Of a stretch of DNA of 64,000 nt, positions 18,623-26,232 are shown in pieces; positions within the stretch are counted from its first letter, which is position 1; each line of letters starts with the position of its first letter. The translations under genes were made by a program, and so were the position numbers. The notes below the pieces were generated by a model. It was not told the DNA's origin, did not search any database, and worked only from the letters and a program-made list of their open reading frames with translations. The DNA is taken from positions 24,360 to 88,359 of the forward strand of contig NZ_JALJZV010000017.1 of the NCBI RefSeq assembly GCF_024171535.1, in the 5' to 3' direction. The DNA comes from Flavobacterium sp. HSC-61S13. GTDB lineage: Bacteria; Bacteroidota; Bacteroidia; Flavobacteriales; Flavobacteriaceae.

Positions 18623-19967
18623 AAGTTATAGTATTGGAGTATTGGTGGTATGGCTGATGAGTTTAATCTGGGTGGCAAAGGAGCTGCAAGCAGGTACTAA
18701 CAGTAATCTGGTATATAGCCTAAGAGAAGTCAACAAATGGGTTTTCTATATTTTATTTCTGTTTTTTATTAATAGGATTGCTTTTGTTCAAATAGATAAG
18801 CGTTTCGAAAGTAAGTTAGCTACGGATAAAAGGGCATTTTATTTGGCATTGATGTTGGGGTATATGGTTGCACTTTTTTCGTGTTTTTATGTCCCACATG
18901 TCTATCAAACCATAGATTATCTCATTATAGACCAAAAACCGTTTAACGAATGGGTGTATACGGAACCGTTTACCAACTTTGTTAATTACGCTATCGTAAT
19001 TCCGCTATTGATCTATTTTGGATATTACTTTTATTTCAATCGGCGTAAACAATCGATCTTACTACAAAAGGAAAAAGTCATATCAGGTAATGTATCGGCG
19101 CAATTTGAAAGTTTAAAAAATCAATTGGATCCGCATTTCCTGTTTAATAGTTTAAACGTGTTAAACTCCTTAATAGAAGAGAATCCCGATCAAGCGCAGG
19201 ATTTTACACAAGCCCTATCAAAGATTTATCGTTATATCCTAGATCAAAAGAATAAAACCTTAGTATCGATAGAAGAGGAGATTGATTTTGCCAGAACCTA
19301 TATGTTATTACTTCAAATGCGTTTTGAAGATAGCGTCACTTACGATTTTCCAAAGGAGATAAAAAACACTGAGGCCAAAGTAATACCCTTATCCTTGCAG
19401 TTGCTACTCGAAAATGTAATCAAACACAATAAAACCAGTACCCTACATCCAATCCACATATCTATAGTTGAAGAGCAAGATTATTTGGTTGTCGAGAATA
19501 ACTTACAAAAGAAAAAATCATATGATGATCGCAAGGGTATCGGTTTACAAAATATAGCCGATCGATATGCCCTAATTACCTCTAAGCAGGTTATCATCGA
19601 TGAAAATGAACATGCATTTGCAGTAAAAATACCTATACTAATCAAAAAAACATATATCATGGAAATTTTAAACGAAAACGAAGAAATGTTATTGATCAAA
19701 GCTAAGAAACGCGTCGAGGATATTAAAAAATTCTATAGCCACTTGACCACTTATATCGCTGTCAATACTTTTTTAATGGTGATTAACTTATATACCGAAC
19801 CATCTTTTTTATGGTTTTTATTCCCGCTTTTCGGTTGGGGAATCGGATTGTTATCACAAGGGATGCGTGTATACAATTACAATCTGTTCTTAGGTCGTAA
19901 TTGGGAGGACAAAAAACTTCAAGAGATTTTGGATGAAGAAAAACGCAGAAATGCTAAATGGGAATAA
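18606..19967 (+). CDS. LytS/YehU-type sensor histidine kinase fused to a 2TM domain
   Basis: Membrane sensor kinase of 453 residues. Four N-terminal transmembrane helices (about 10-145) lead to a His-kinase core with the phospho-acceptor motif FESLKNQLDPHFLFNSLN (histidine near residue 178) and a degenerate ATPase domain (LLLENVIKHNK, then GIGLQNIADRYALI). From about residue 350 (MEILNENEEM) a full 2TM domain is appended: VEDIKKFYSHLTTYIAVN, a second helix, then FGWGIGLLSQGMRVYN and GRNWEDKKLQEIL. The kinase probably phosphorylates the LytTR regulator encoded 430 bp downstream. In many flavobacteria the 2TM domain is a separate small protein. Here the internal ATG at the junction suggests a gene fusion. 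Confidence 0.88.
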   Translation: MKKRSKSYSIGVLVVWLMSLIWVAKELQAGTNSNLVYSLREVNKWVFYILFLFFINRIAFVQIDKRFESKLATDKRAFYLALMLGYMVALFSCFYVPHVYQTIDYLIIDQKPFNEWVYTEPFTNFVNYAIVIPLLIYFGYYFYFNRRKQSILLQKEKVISGNVSAQFESLKNQLDPHFLFNSLNVLNSLIEENPDQAQDFTQALSKIYRYILDQKNKTLVSIEEEIDFARTYMLLLQMRFEDSVTYDFPKEIKNTEAKVIPLSLQLLLENVIKHNKTSTLHPIHISIVEEQDYLVVENNLQKKKSYDDRKGIGLQNIADRYALITSKQVIIDENEHAFAVKIPILIKKTYIMEILNENEEMLLIKAKKRVEDIKKFYSHLTTYIAVNTFLMVINLYTEPSFLWFLFPLFGWGIGLLSQGMRVYNYNLFLGRNWEDKKLQEILDEEKRRNAKWE

Positions 19968-20323
19968 GGATGGAGTCAGCGATAAACAATTCTAAAGTGA
20001 GAGTAGCTCAAACACTTTATGCCAAATCAAGATTAAGACGTTTACGTAATTTATACATCCGATTAGCGATCTGTTTAATGGTTAGTGTTTTTATTATAGG
20101 GATACATTATATTGAATTTGAAAATATAGAAGTCCATTCGTTTTATTCCCCTTTTGAATTACCAGCGCTTTGGCTTTTTTGTATTGCAATTCAATTTATG
20201 TTTTTTTATGCCGATAAAATCCCATTGCTAAAAAAGTGGCAACAAAATCTGCTTCAAAAAACTTTCCTAAAAGAGAGGAATTCCTTTGAGAATCGATTTT
20301 TAAGCAAAAGTGAACGCCGTTGA
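19958..20323 (+). CDS. 2TM domain-like membrane protein
   Basis: A 121-residue protein with a charged N-terminus (AKSRLRRLRNLYIRLAI), two hydrophobic segments (about 36-52 and 68-85) and a basic C-terminus. The layout matches the 2TM family that ends the preceding kinase. The ATG at 19958 overlaps the kinase gene by 10 bp, and an ATG at 19970 just after its stop codon is equally possible. It sits between kinase and response regulator, so it probably belongs to the same signalling unit, perhaps as a membrane partner. The function is not known. Confidence 0.7.
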   Translation: MGIRMESAINNSKVRVAQTLYAKSRLRRLRNLYIRLAICLMVSVFIIGIHYIEFENIEVHSFYSPFELPALWLFCIAIQFMFFYADKIPLLKKWQQNLLQKTFLKERNSFENRFLSKSERR

Positions 20324-20397
20324 TTTTTAATAAAAAACCGACTCGTACAATCGCCAAACCAAGCATCAAAGCCATACTATACTAACAAGAACTACTT

Positions 20398-21153
20398 ATG
20401 AAAATCATCATTATTGAAGACGAAAAACCAGCCGCGAGATTGTTGGAACGGAAAATAGAAAAATTGGGATATGAGGTACAAACCAAATTGGGGTCTGTAG
20501 AAGAGTCAATCGTATGGTTATCCAATAATGAAACACCCGACCTGATCTTTTTAGATATTCAATTGTCCGATGGTTTGTCTTTTGAGATTTTTGAAAAAGT
20601 AGTCATTAACAGCGCAATTATTTTTACAACGGCCTACGATGAGTATGCCTTAAGAGCTTTTAAACTCAATAGTATCGACTATTTACTAAAACCAATTCAA
20701 GATGGCGAATTGCAATTTGCCATTCAAAAGTATATCGATCATAAAAACTCGTTTTTTGAGTTTTCAGATCAATTGAATTTGTTTAAGAAGTTTATTGATA
20801 AAGAGAGCAAGCCCGTGTATAAAGAGCGATTCTCCATCAAAATTGGCCAACAAATCAAGATCGTATTCACCAGTGATATTGCCTGCTTTTACAGTGAAAA
20901 CAAAGCAACGTATATCAAAACAAAGGATCATCGAAACTATTTAATTGAGCTGTCTCTAGATCAATTGGAAGAAATGTTGTCACCAGATCACTTTTTTAGA
21001 ATAAGTAGGCAATTTATAGTAGCTTTGACCGATATTAAGGATATTTCAGTTTTCAGCAATTCTCGATTGAAATTGTGTTTAAACCACTATAATGAAGAGG
21101 AGCTGATTGTAAGTCGCGAGCGCGTAGCTGAATTTAAAACTTGGATTGGATAA
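20398..21153 (+). CDS. LytTR-family response regulator
   Basis: A 251-residue two-component regulator. The receiver domain (1-120) starts with MKIIIIEDEKPAARLLERK. The phospho-acceptor is Asp53 in LIFLDIQLSDG, with TAYDEYALRAF and YLLKPI as the conserved Thr/Lys regions. The C-terminal LytTR DNA-binding domain (about 145-250) shows FSIKIGQQIKIV, FYSENKATYIKT, FFRISRQFIVALTDI and the closing LIVSRERVAEFKTWI. It is the partner of the LytS-type kinase encoded upstream and probably the last gene of the unit. Target genes are not visible. Confidence 0.92.
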   Translation: MKIIIIEDEKPAARLLERKIEKLGYEVQTKLGSVEESIVWLSNNETPDLIFLDIQLSDGLSFEIFEKVVINSAIIFTTAYDEYALRAFKLNSIDYLLKPIQDGELQFAIQKYIDHKNSFFEFSDQLNLFKKFIDKESKPVYKERFSIKIGQQIKIVFTSDIACFYSENKATYIKTKDHRNYLIELSLDQLEEMLSPDHFFRISRQFIVALTDIKDISVFSNSRLKLCLNHYNEEELIVSRERVAEFKTWIG

Positions 21154-21221
21154 TCGTAATTCGGGAGTCGAAAATCGGGAGTCGTGGAAAGTAGTGTAGA
21201 ATAATTAAAATAAAAAATAGA

Positions 21222-21614
21222 ATGATAGCATTTTCTTATACCATATTATATGTGGCTGATGTAGCTCAGGCGATGAGTTTTTACGAAAGAGCGTTTGGAT
21301 TTACACAAAAATTCCGAACTCCTGAAAATGATTATGGTGAAATGGTCTCGGGTTCTACTGCCTTGGCTTTTGCATCTAAAGAATTGGCGCAAAGTAATTT
21401 GAGTGAGGGTTTTTTAGACAGTTCTTCAAAGGAAAAACCCTTTGGTATCGAATTGGGTTTTGTAACAGCCGATGTTGCTACTGCTGTAGAAAAGGCGGTT
21501 GCAGAAGGGGCTGTCTTATATGAACCGATTGTCGTAAAACCTTGGGGACAATCTGTTGCTTATATCAGAGATTTAGATGGTTTTTTAATTGAGCTTTGTA
21601 GTCCTATGGGATAA
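21222..21614 (+). CDS. VOC-family (glyoxalase/bleomycin-resistance fold) protein
   Basis: A 130-residue single-domain vicinal-oxygen-chelate protein: AFSYTILYVADVAQAMSFYERAFGF at the start, and GQSVAYIRDLDGFLIELCSP at the end with the metal-ligand glutamate in LIELCSP. Such proteins are small metalloenzymes or binding proteins (glyoxalase-like, dioxygenase-like or drug-binding). The sequence alone does not choose among these. It lies alone between a short repeat-containing gap (AATTCGGGAGTCG motif at 21160-21180) and a terminator. Confidence 0.85.
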   Translation: MIAFSYTILYVADVAQAMSFYERAFGFTQKFRTPENDYGEMVSGSTALAFASKELAQSNLSEGFLDSSSKEKPFGIELGFVTADVATAVEKAVAEGAVLYEPIVVKPWGQSVAYIRDLDGFLIELCSPMG

Positions 21615-21648
21615 TTTCGAAGACACCCATTAATAAGTTATTTGTTAG

Positions 21649-21688
21649 AAAATGAATTGAGTTAATAAAAACTCAATTCATTTTTAAG
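21649..21688. terminator. Bidirectional intrinsic terminator
   Basis: A 15-bp perfect stem AAAATGAATTGAGTT / AACTCAATTCATTTT with a 6-nt loop, and T-rich on both strands. It is AT-rich but long, and lies between the convergent VOC gene and the beta-barrel gene. Confidence 0.75.
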
Positions 21689-21729
21689 TATAAACACGGT
21701 TTTGTGGACTGTGTCATTTTGAATCTTTA

Positions 21730-22539
21730 TTATGTTGATTTCTTTTTAAGCCAACCTTTAGTAGGTGTAAAGATTAATGAGATTCCGGCATAATTTCCTT
21801 TAATGGTGTAAACGCCTGTTTTGGTTTCATTGTTATCTAAATCAAATTGATAAACACCTTGTTTGGGATAATTTAAAAGTTGGGAATTAAAAAAAACATC
21901 CATTTGAAACAATCCACGATTGGTTAAGTAATTTAAACCTACGGAAAAATCTAATGAGCCAGTAATTTGTTGTTCATCGGATTCAGCTATAAATAAAGTG
22001 CGTTCTTTTTGTTGATTATAGTCAAATACACTTACCACTAATTTGTCATTACCACCGCTTGTCCTGAGATCTAAGCTTGTACCTAAGCCAAGAACAAAAT
22101 TCAAATTTTCACTGATATTGTGAAAATACTCGGTTTTAAAAGTTTGTGAAAAAACAAATTGGCTTGCCATTTGAAAATGACCTAATTCATTGGAATAATT
22201 ATAACCGACATTCCAATCCTCTTCACTTATATGAATATTGAAAGTCGGATTAAATGTTTTAGCTATAAGACCGGCTTTGAAATTAAAATCGTTTATCTGA
22301 TAAAAATTGTAAAAGAAACCAAATTGTATAGAAAAGGGGTTATTAAATGATATACTAGGTGAATTAGTACTATTATCATAAACGTTACCTACCGAATATC
22401 CTTGATGTATTGCCGGCTGTAATACGAAACTAAATTTAGTGCATCCTTCGCCAAATAATTTTTCTGCAGTTTGAGAAAGGGATGTACTGGGAAAACATAA
22501 TATAAAAAGCAGGAGTAATATCGTTCTATTACAGTTCAT
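21730..22539 (-). CDS. Probable outer-membrane beta-barrel protein
   Basis: A 269-residue exported protein with a signal peptide (about 1-23, ending SLSQ) and a body of alternating hydrophobic/aromatic strands (FSIQFGFFYNFYQINDFNFKAGL, interrupted here by turns; FQMASQFVFSQTF; YAGISLIFTP near the end). This pattern and the absence of internal helices point to a barrel of the PorT or OmpA type. Its start overlaps the upstream lipoprotein gene by 11 bp, so the two are translationally coupled and probably act together in the envelope. No family name can be given. Confidence 0.6.
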   Translation of the reverse strand: MNCNRTILLLLFILCFPSTSLSQTAEKLFGEGCTKFSFVLQPAIHQGYSVGNVYDNSTNSPSISFNNPFSIQFGFFYNFYQINDFNFKAGLIAKTFNPTFNIHISEEDWNVGYNYSNELGHFQMASQFVFSQTFKTEYFHNISENLNFVLGLGTSLDLRTSGGNDKLVVSVFDYNQQKERTLFIAESDEQQITGSLDFSVGLNYLTNRGLFQMDVFFNSQLLNYPKQGVYQFDLDNNETKTGVYTIKGNYAGISLIFTPTKGWLKKKST

Positions 22540-23641
22540 AATAATCCATTTTGAGATTAACAGAGCCTTGTTTGTGATAACTGTATGCTTTTTGAGGTTG
22601 TATTCCTATGATTAGGCTGCCACCTTCATATCTATGGCCACTGAATTTGGCTTTTACTCTTCTTCGTTTTCGTTCCTTAACTAAATATTTTTCAAATTGT
22701 CTGCTACAGTCTTGATAGAGAATACAATTGTTGGTTCCGTAAGCGCCAGTTATTCCCGCTGTTATGGTTGTTCTGCTTCTTTTCCATTTCCCTCGTTTCT
22801 TTTTATAACCTACTGTTAAAGCAGATATTTTCTTTGCTCCCCACGCACTATTATTAATAACTTTGGATTTTGTTTTGATTCTGTCAGAGCCGTTTGTATG
22901 ATATTTTGCACTCTTTACGTGTTTCTTGCATGGTGACGGTTTTTCGTATGTTTTCTCGTCCGTAAAGCCTTTTAAAATAACATTGGGATTATTTTTTGGG
23001 GTAGTACCATTGCTTATTTGTGAAATAGCTTCTAAATCCCAATTATGAACTTCTATCCAACTGTGGTCACTAATCAATTTGTAATAAATATAAGTTGCTT
23101 TTGATTCACCAATAATCACTTCGGCATTTTCACTGAATAAGGTTCTTTCAGTTTCATCAAATATAAAATGATTATCAGGATCTTCTTTAATATCCCATTC
23201 ACCATCCCCTTGGAGTTGCAGCCAATCACTTTCTAGAATATCAATTTTTTTTCGAAGTGAGCAGAAACCTAAATCTTTTTCAAAATTAATTAAAATATTG
23301 TCCTCGTCAAAACCAGCCTCATTAGCTAAAGTTTCATATTTATCATCACTTATTTCACTTGGAACAGTTGCATCAAATAAATCGCAATCGTAATCAATCA
23401 ACTTATCTAATTCATCAGCTGTTTCCCAAAGTTTATTCCAAGTGGGAAAAATTAGAATATCGTATTTACAATCAGTAGCATTATGGATCGCTATTGATTG
23501 AATATAGCTAAACATCGTACTTTTTTTTTGTATTAATGGATAGTCATTGTTTGCATTTTTGCCCTGTGGTAAATCTGCGGTATCACAAGAAACAACTAAT
23601 CCCCCAATTAGGATTGTTAAGTGTAAAAGAGTTTTTTTCAT
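22529..23641 (-). CDS. Hypothetical lipoprotein coupled to a beta-barrel gene
   Basis: A 370-residue predicted lipoprotein: hydrophobic N-terminus ending in the lipobox VVSC (cysteine near residue 19), then an acidic half (many Asp/Glu between about 60 and 170) and a basic C-terminal half rich in Lys/Arg (KVINNSAWGAKKISALTVGY, KKKRGKWKRSRTTITAGI). It has several cysteines, including CILYQDCSRQF. I recognise no domain. The split of charge and the coupling to a barrel protein suggest a two-component envelope system. A long AT-rich gap precedes it. Confidence 0.6.
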   Translation of the reverse strand: MKKTLLHLTILIGGLVVSCDTADLPQGKNANNDYPLIQKKSTMFSYIQSIAIHNATDCKYDILIFPTWNKLWETADELDKLIDYDCDLFDATVPSEISDDKYETLANEAGFDEDNILINFEKDLGFCSLRKKIDILESDWLQLQGDGEWDIKEDPDNHFIFDETERTLFSENAEVIIGESKATYIYYKLISDHSWIEVHNWDLEAISQISNGTTPKNNPNVILKGFTDEKTYEKPSPCKKHVKSAKYHTNGSDRIKTKSKVINNSAWGAKKISALTVGYKKKRGKWKRSRTTITAGITGAYGTNNCILYQDCSRQFEKYLVKERKRRRVKAKFSGHRYEGGSLIIGIQPQKAYSYHKQGSVNLKMDYYEL

Positions 23642-24158
23642 AATCGTAAATTAATTTATAAGAAATTTTTAAACCAAACGTAAACGCTTATGAAGCTTTA
23701 ATTTTATTGTTTTTTTGCTCATTTTCTGATGAAACACGGGGGATTGTTATACATCTTTTTGTTCAATATTGCTGTCAACGCTGGGGGCTGTGACATCAGG
23801 ACTAAAGATAAAACTAAAGCCAGGAATTTTAGATAATATTGATTATAAGTCGTTTACTTCGGGCTAAAATAAAAAAAAATTATTTTCAATCCACAAAATA
23901 TTATATATGTTTTCAAAAAAATGGAATAAAATATTTGGTTATTACCACAAAATAATGGTAGCAGTGTTATAAATTTTAATAGGTAAAACTTTTAAAATAA
24001 AAAATCCTTATCGAAAAATCGAGCGCTAGGTTTTATTATTTCAGTAGCAAGGCTGTTGTATTGTAGTTTTCGCACTGATAAGTTGTCGATACCGATCTTT
24101 TGGAAGTTATAATCGTATTAACGTATACGTATTTATAACAGCATTTTTGCGTAATTCG
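23642..24158. other. 517-bp gap without a recognisable gene
   Basis: Very AT-rich, with no reading frame of note and no convincing promoter. An inverted repeat AACAGCATT / AATGCTGTT spans the 3' end of the M56 peptidase gene (about 24138 to 24179) and could fold in its mRNA around the stop codon. It lacks a T tract and is not a standard terminator. The rest looks like unconstrained or decayed sequence. Confidence 0.5.
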
Positions 24159-25709
24159 TTATTGTGCTAAATGCTGTTGAATAAGGGCTAAACGCTCTTT
24201 CATAACGATCTTGCGGTCTTTTTTAAGTTGTTCCATCGTACTTTTATGTGCATCAATCGCAATTCTCGCTTCTTTTATAGCTGCTAAATGTTCATTCATT
24301 GCTAATTCACGAAGTTTTTCACTTTCTTTAATCGCCGCTGCTCTTGATGGAACTGAATTTTTAAGAGCATTCATTGCTAGCTCAGCAGCTTCTATAGCCA
24401 TTTTACGCTGTTCCTCGATGGCTTTCCTACTTTCCAATATAGCTTTTTTGCTTTCTTCTACAGCTTTTTTACCCTCTTCTAAGGCTCTTTTACTTTCCAT
24501 TATAGCTATTTTGCTCTCTTGCATGGCGATTTTGCTTTCCGCTATCGCTTTTTCGCGATCGGCTATAATCTTTTTCCCTGCTGTCGAATGGGGATCTAGC
24601 TGTATAAAATCAGGGTTCGCCTCTAAGGGTTCCGCAGTGATAGTGTATATGGCTGATTTTTTGTTTTTATAGATAGGAGAATCATCCTTTTGTACTCCAA
24701 GAGTTGTTGTGGGTTCTACTGGGGGCGTTGGAGGAGTTGGAGGGATAGATGGTAATGCAGGGGATATAGGCGGTGTTGGTGGTGTTGGTGGTGTTGGTGG
24801 TGTTGGAGGACCAAGTGTATCTGTCTGTTGATACGAATTCGATTGCTTTACCTGAGCAACGGTTTTAATTTGAAACAACACGGTAAATACAAGTACAGCA
24901 GCTAATGGTAGACCAAATCTCCAGAATTCAGTCTTTTTAGTTTTGGATTGGTTAATTTTCATGATACGAGTCTTTAAAAAGGATTGGTTAAACGAATGAG
25001 TCAACGTATTTGACATGGGAAAACCCATGGTTTTTAATAAGGTTTTTTGATATAATGACTTTTCGTTCATGACATCTAATACGGTTTGATCGGTTAAGTA
25101 TTCTAAGTTTTTATCAATACTGCTTTTGAGCTTCCAAACGAATGGGTTAAACCAAAAGATACAACAGCTAATTTGTATGAGTAAAAGGTCTAAAGTATGC
25201 TTTTGTCGAATGTGAATTTCCTCGTGTAACAGTATTACTTTTAATTCCGATTCACTGTAGTTTTTGGAATTGAAATAGATACTGTCCCAAAATGAGAAAG
25301 GCGTTTTTATATGGGCTTGGTCGTAATATTTGATGCCATTGAGCTCTAGAGCTTGATATTTAACACTTAAAGCTTTTGTTTTATAAATGTTTTTTAATAA
25401 CTTAATAATAAGTAGTATAGATGTGGATAGGGAAATTATAAATATGTAAAAAGCATATGGAAATGTTTCATTATGAAGACTCGGTGATACTGTCAATTGA
25501 GCAGGGTGATCAACGGGAACTATTGGAGCAACCCATACGGTTTTTGTAATATACATCAAGGGCAACCCAATGGAAATGACGATAGAAAAAAGAAAGTAAA
25601 ATCGATTTTCCCTGTAAAAAGTAGTGCGCTCTAGTAGCCCAATATACAGTATATAAAAGACGGCTAGTAAGGCATTAACTTTTAGTATATAAAGAAATAA
25701 GGCTTCCAT
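24159..25709 (-). CDS. BlaR1-like M56 metallopeptidase with Pro-rich linker and ESK repeats
   Basis: A 516-residue membrane peptidase of the M56/BlaR1 type, normally a signal-responsive protease that inactivates a BlaI-type repressor. Hydrophobic segments lie near 5-25, 38-55, 88-110 and 270-285. The zinc motif HEEIH sits near residue 165 in the cytoplasmic loop (ILLHEEIHIRQKHTLDLL). There is no penicillin-binding sensor domain. Instead the exported end has a Pro-Thr run (TPPTPPTPPTPP, about 302-335) and then a highly charged helix of seven-residue repeats, ESKIAIM / ESKRALE / EGKKAVE / ESKKAIL (about 385-430), continuing as alanine-rich coiled coil. The BlaI-like gene lies 7 bp upstream in the same operon. 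Confidence 0.85.
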   Translation of the reverse strand: MEALFLYILKVNALLAVFYILYIGLLERTTFYRENRFYFLFSIVISIGLPLMYITKTVWVAPIVPVDHPAQLTVSPSLHNETFPYAFYIFIISLSTSILLIIKLLKNIYKTKALSVKYQALELNGIKYYDQAHIKTPFSFWDSIYFNSKNYSESELKVILLHEEIHIRQKHTLDLLLIQISCCIFWFNPFVWKLKSSIDKNLEYLTDQTVLDVMNEKSLYQKTLLKTMGFPMSNTLTHSFNQSFLKTRIMKINQSKTKKTEFWRFGLPLAAVLVFTVLFQIKTVAQVKQSNSYQQTDTLGPPTPPTPPTPPTPPISPALPSIPPTPPTPPVEPTTTLGVQKDDSPIYKNKKSAIYTITAEPLEANPDFIQLDPHSTAGKKIIADREKAIAESKIAMQESKIAIMESKRALEEGKKAVEESKKAILESRKAIEEQRKMAIEAAELAMNALKNSVPSRAAAIKESEKLRELAMNEHLAAIKEARIAIDAHKSTMEQLKKDRKIVMKERLALIQQHLAQ

Positions 25710-25716
25710 AATGCAG

Positions 25717-26073
25717 CTATTTTTTTTCTATCATTTTTAAAATTTCCTCCAGCTCTTGAGCGGATATCTTTTCCTCCTTGGCAAAGTGAGAAACCACATC
25801 GAGATAGGACCCCTTGAAAAAAGCATCTACCGCTTTAGCCATGAATTTATTCCTGTAATCCGTTAGTTTGATCAAGGGAAAGTATTGGTGCGTTTTACCA
25901 TAGGCCTGATAACCGACGTATTTTTTTTCCTCCAAGTTGCGTACTATAGTCGATAGCGTATTGTAATGTATATCTTCATCGGTAAGTTCAGCCATAATAT
26001 CTTTGACAAAAGCCTTTTCTAACTTCCAGATCACTTGCATGATTTGTTCCTCTTTATTGGTCAATTTTTCCAT
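25717..26073 (-). CDS. BlaI/MecI/CopY-family repressor
   Basis: A 118-residue winged-helix repressor. The N-terminal DNA-binding part matches the family: MEKLTNKEEQIMQVIWKLEK, FVKDIMAEL, YNTLSTIVRNLEEKKYV and a wing GYQAYGKTHQYFPL. The C-terminal helices are the dimer part, where BlaR1-type cleavage occurs. It is the first gene of a two-gene operon with the M56 peptidase. Its own promoter carries two identical dyads between and over the promoter boxes, so autorepression is very likely. Since the partner lacks a beta-lactam sensor, the inducing signal need not be an antibiotic. Confidence 0.92.
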   Translation of the reverse strand: MEKLTNKEEQIMQVIWKLEKAFVKDIMAELTDEDIHYNTLSTIVRNLEEKKYVGYQAYGKTHQYFPLIKLTDYRNKFMAKAVDAFFKGSYLDVVSHFAKEEKISAQELEEILKMIEKK

Positions 26074-26103
26074 TGTATTGATATTGAAGTGTTTTTATAT
26101 AAA

Positions 26104-26134
26104 CAAACCTATAACTATTTTTTTAGTTATACAA
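26104..26134 (-). promoter_or_regulatory. Promoter of the BlaI-M56 operon
   Basis: Read on the minus strand: TTG (26134-26132), 20 bp, TAGGTTTG (26111-26104), matching TTG-N17-23-TAnnTTTG. It is 31 bp from the start codon of the repressor gene. The spacer is filled by operator dyad 1 and the -33 box lies within dyad 2. Confidence 0.75.
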
Positions 26135-26149
26135 CTATTTTTGTAGTTT
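26110..26149. promoter_or_regulatory. Double operator for the BlaI-like repressor
   Basis: Two copies of AACTA-N6-TAGTT: half-sites at 26113-26117 and 26124-26128, and at 26133-26137 and 26144-26148. Centres are exactly 20 bp apart, about two helical turns, so two dimers would sit on the same DNA face. The first dyad extends to TATAACTA / TAGTTATA. Position inside the promoter argues for direct block of RNA polymerase. The divergent permease gene starts 84 bp farther right and could also be affected. Confidence 0.75.
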
Positions 26150-26232
26150 GTTTGGTTTTTTTTATTCTATCCTTGTTTTGATATTGATTATCTTTGTTTG
26201 CTTAATTAAACTCACTAAGAAAAATATCGACG

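Noticed and set aside
24211..24672. Plus-strand frame of 153 codons over the ESK repeats
   Set aside because: It is the complement of a repetitive Lys/Glu/Ser-rich coding region and yields a low-complexity Ser/Leu/Ala sequence. The minus-strand gene explains the region.
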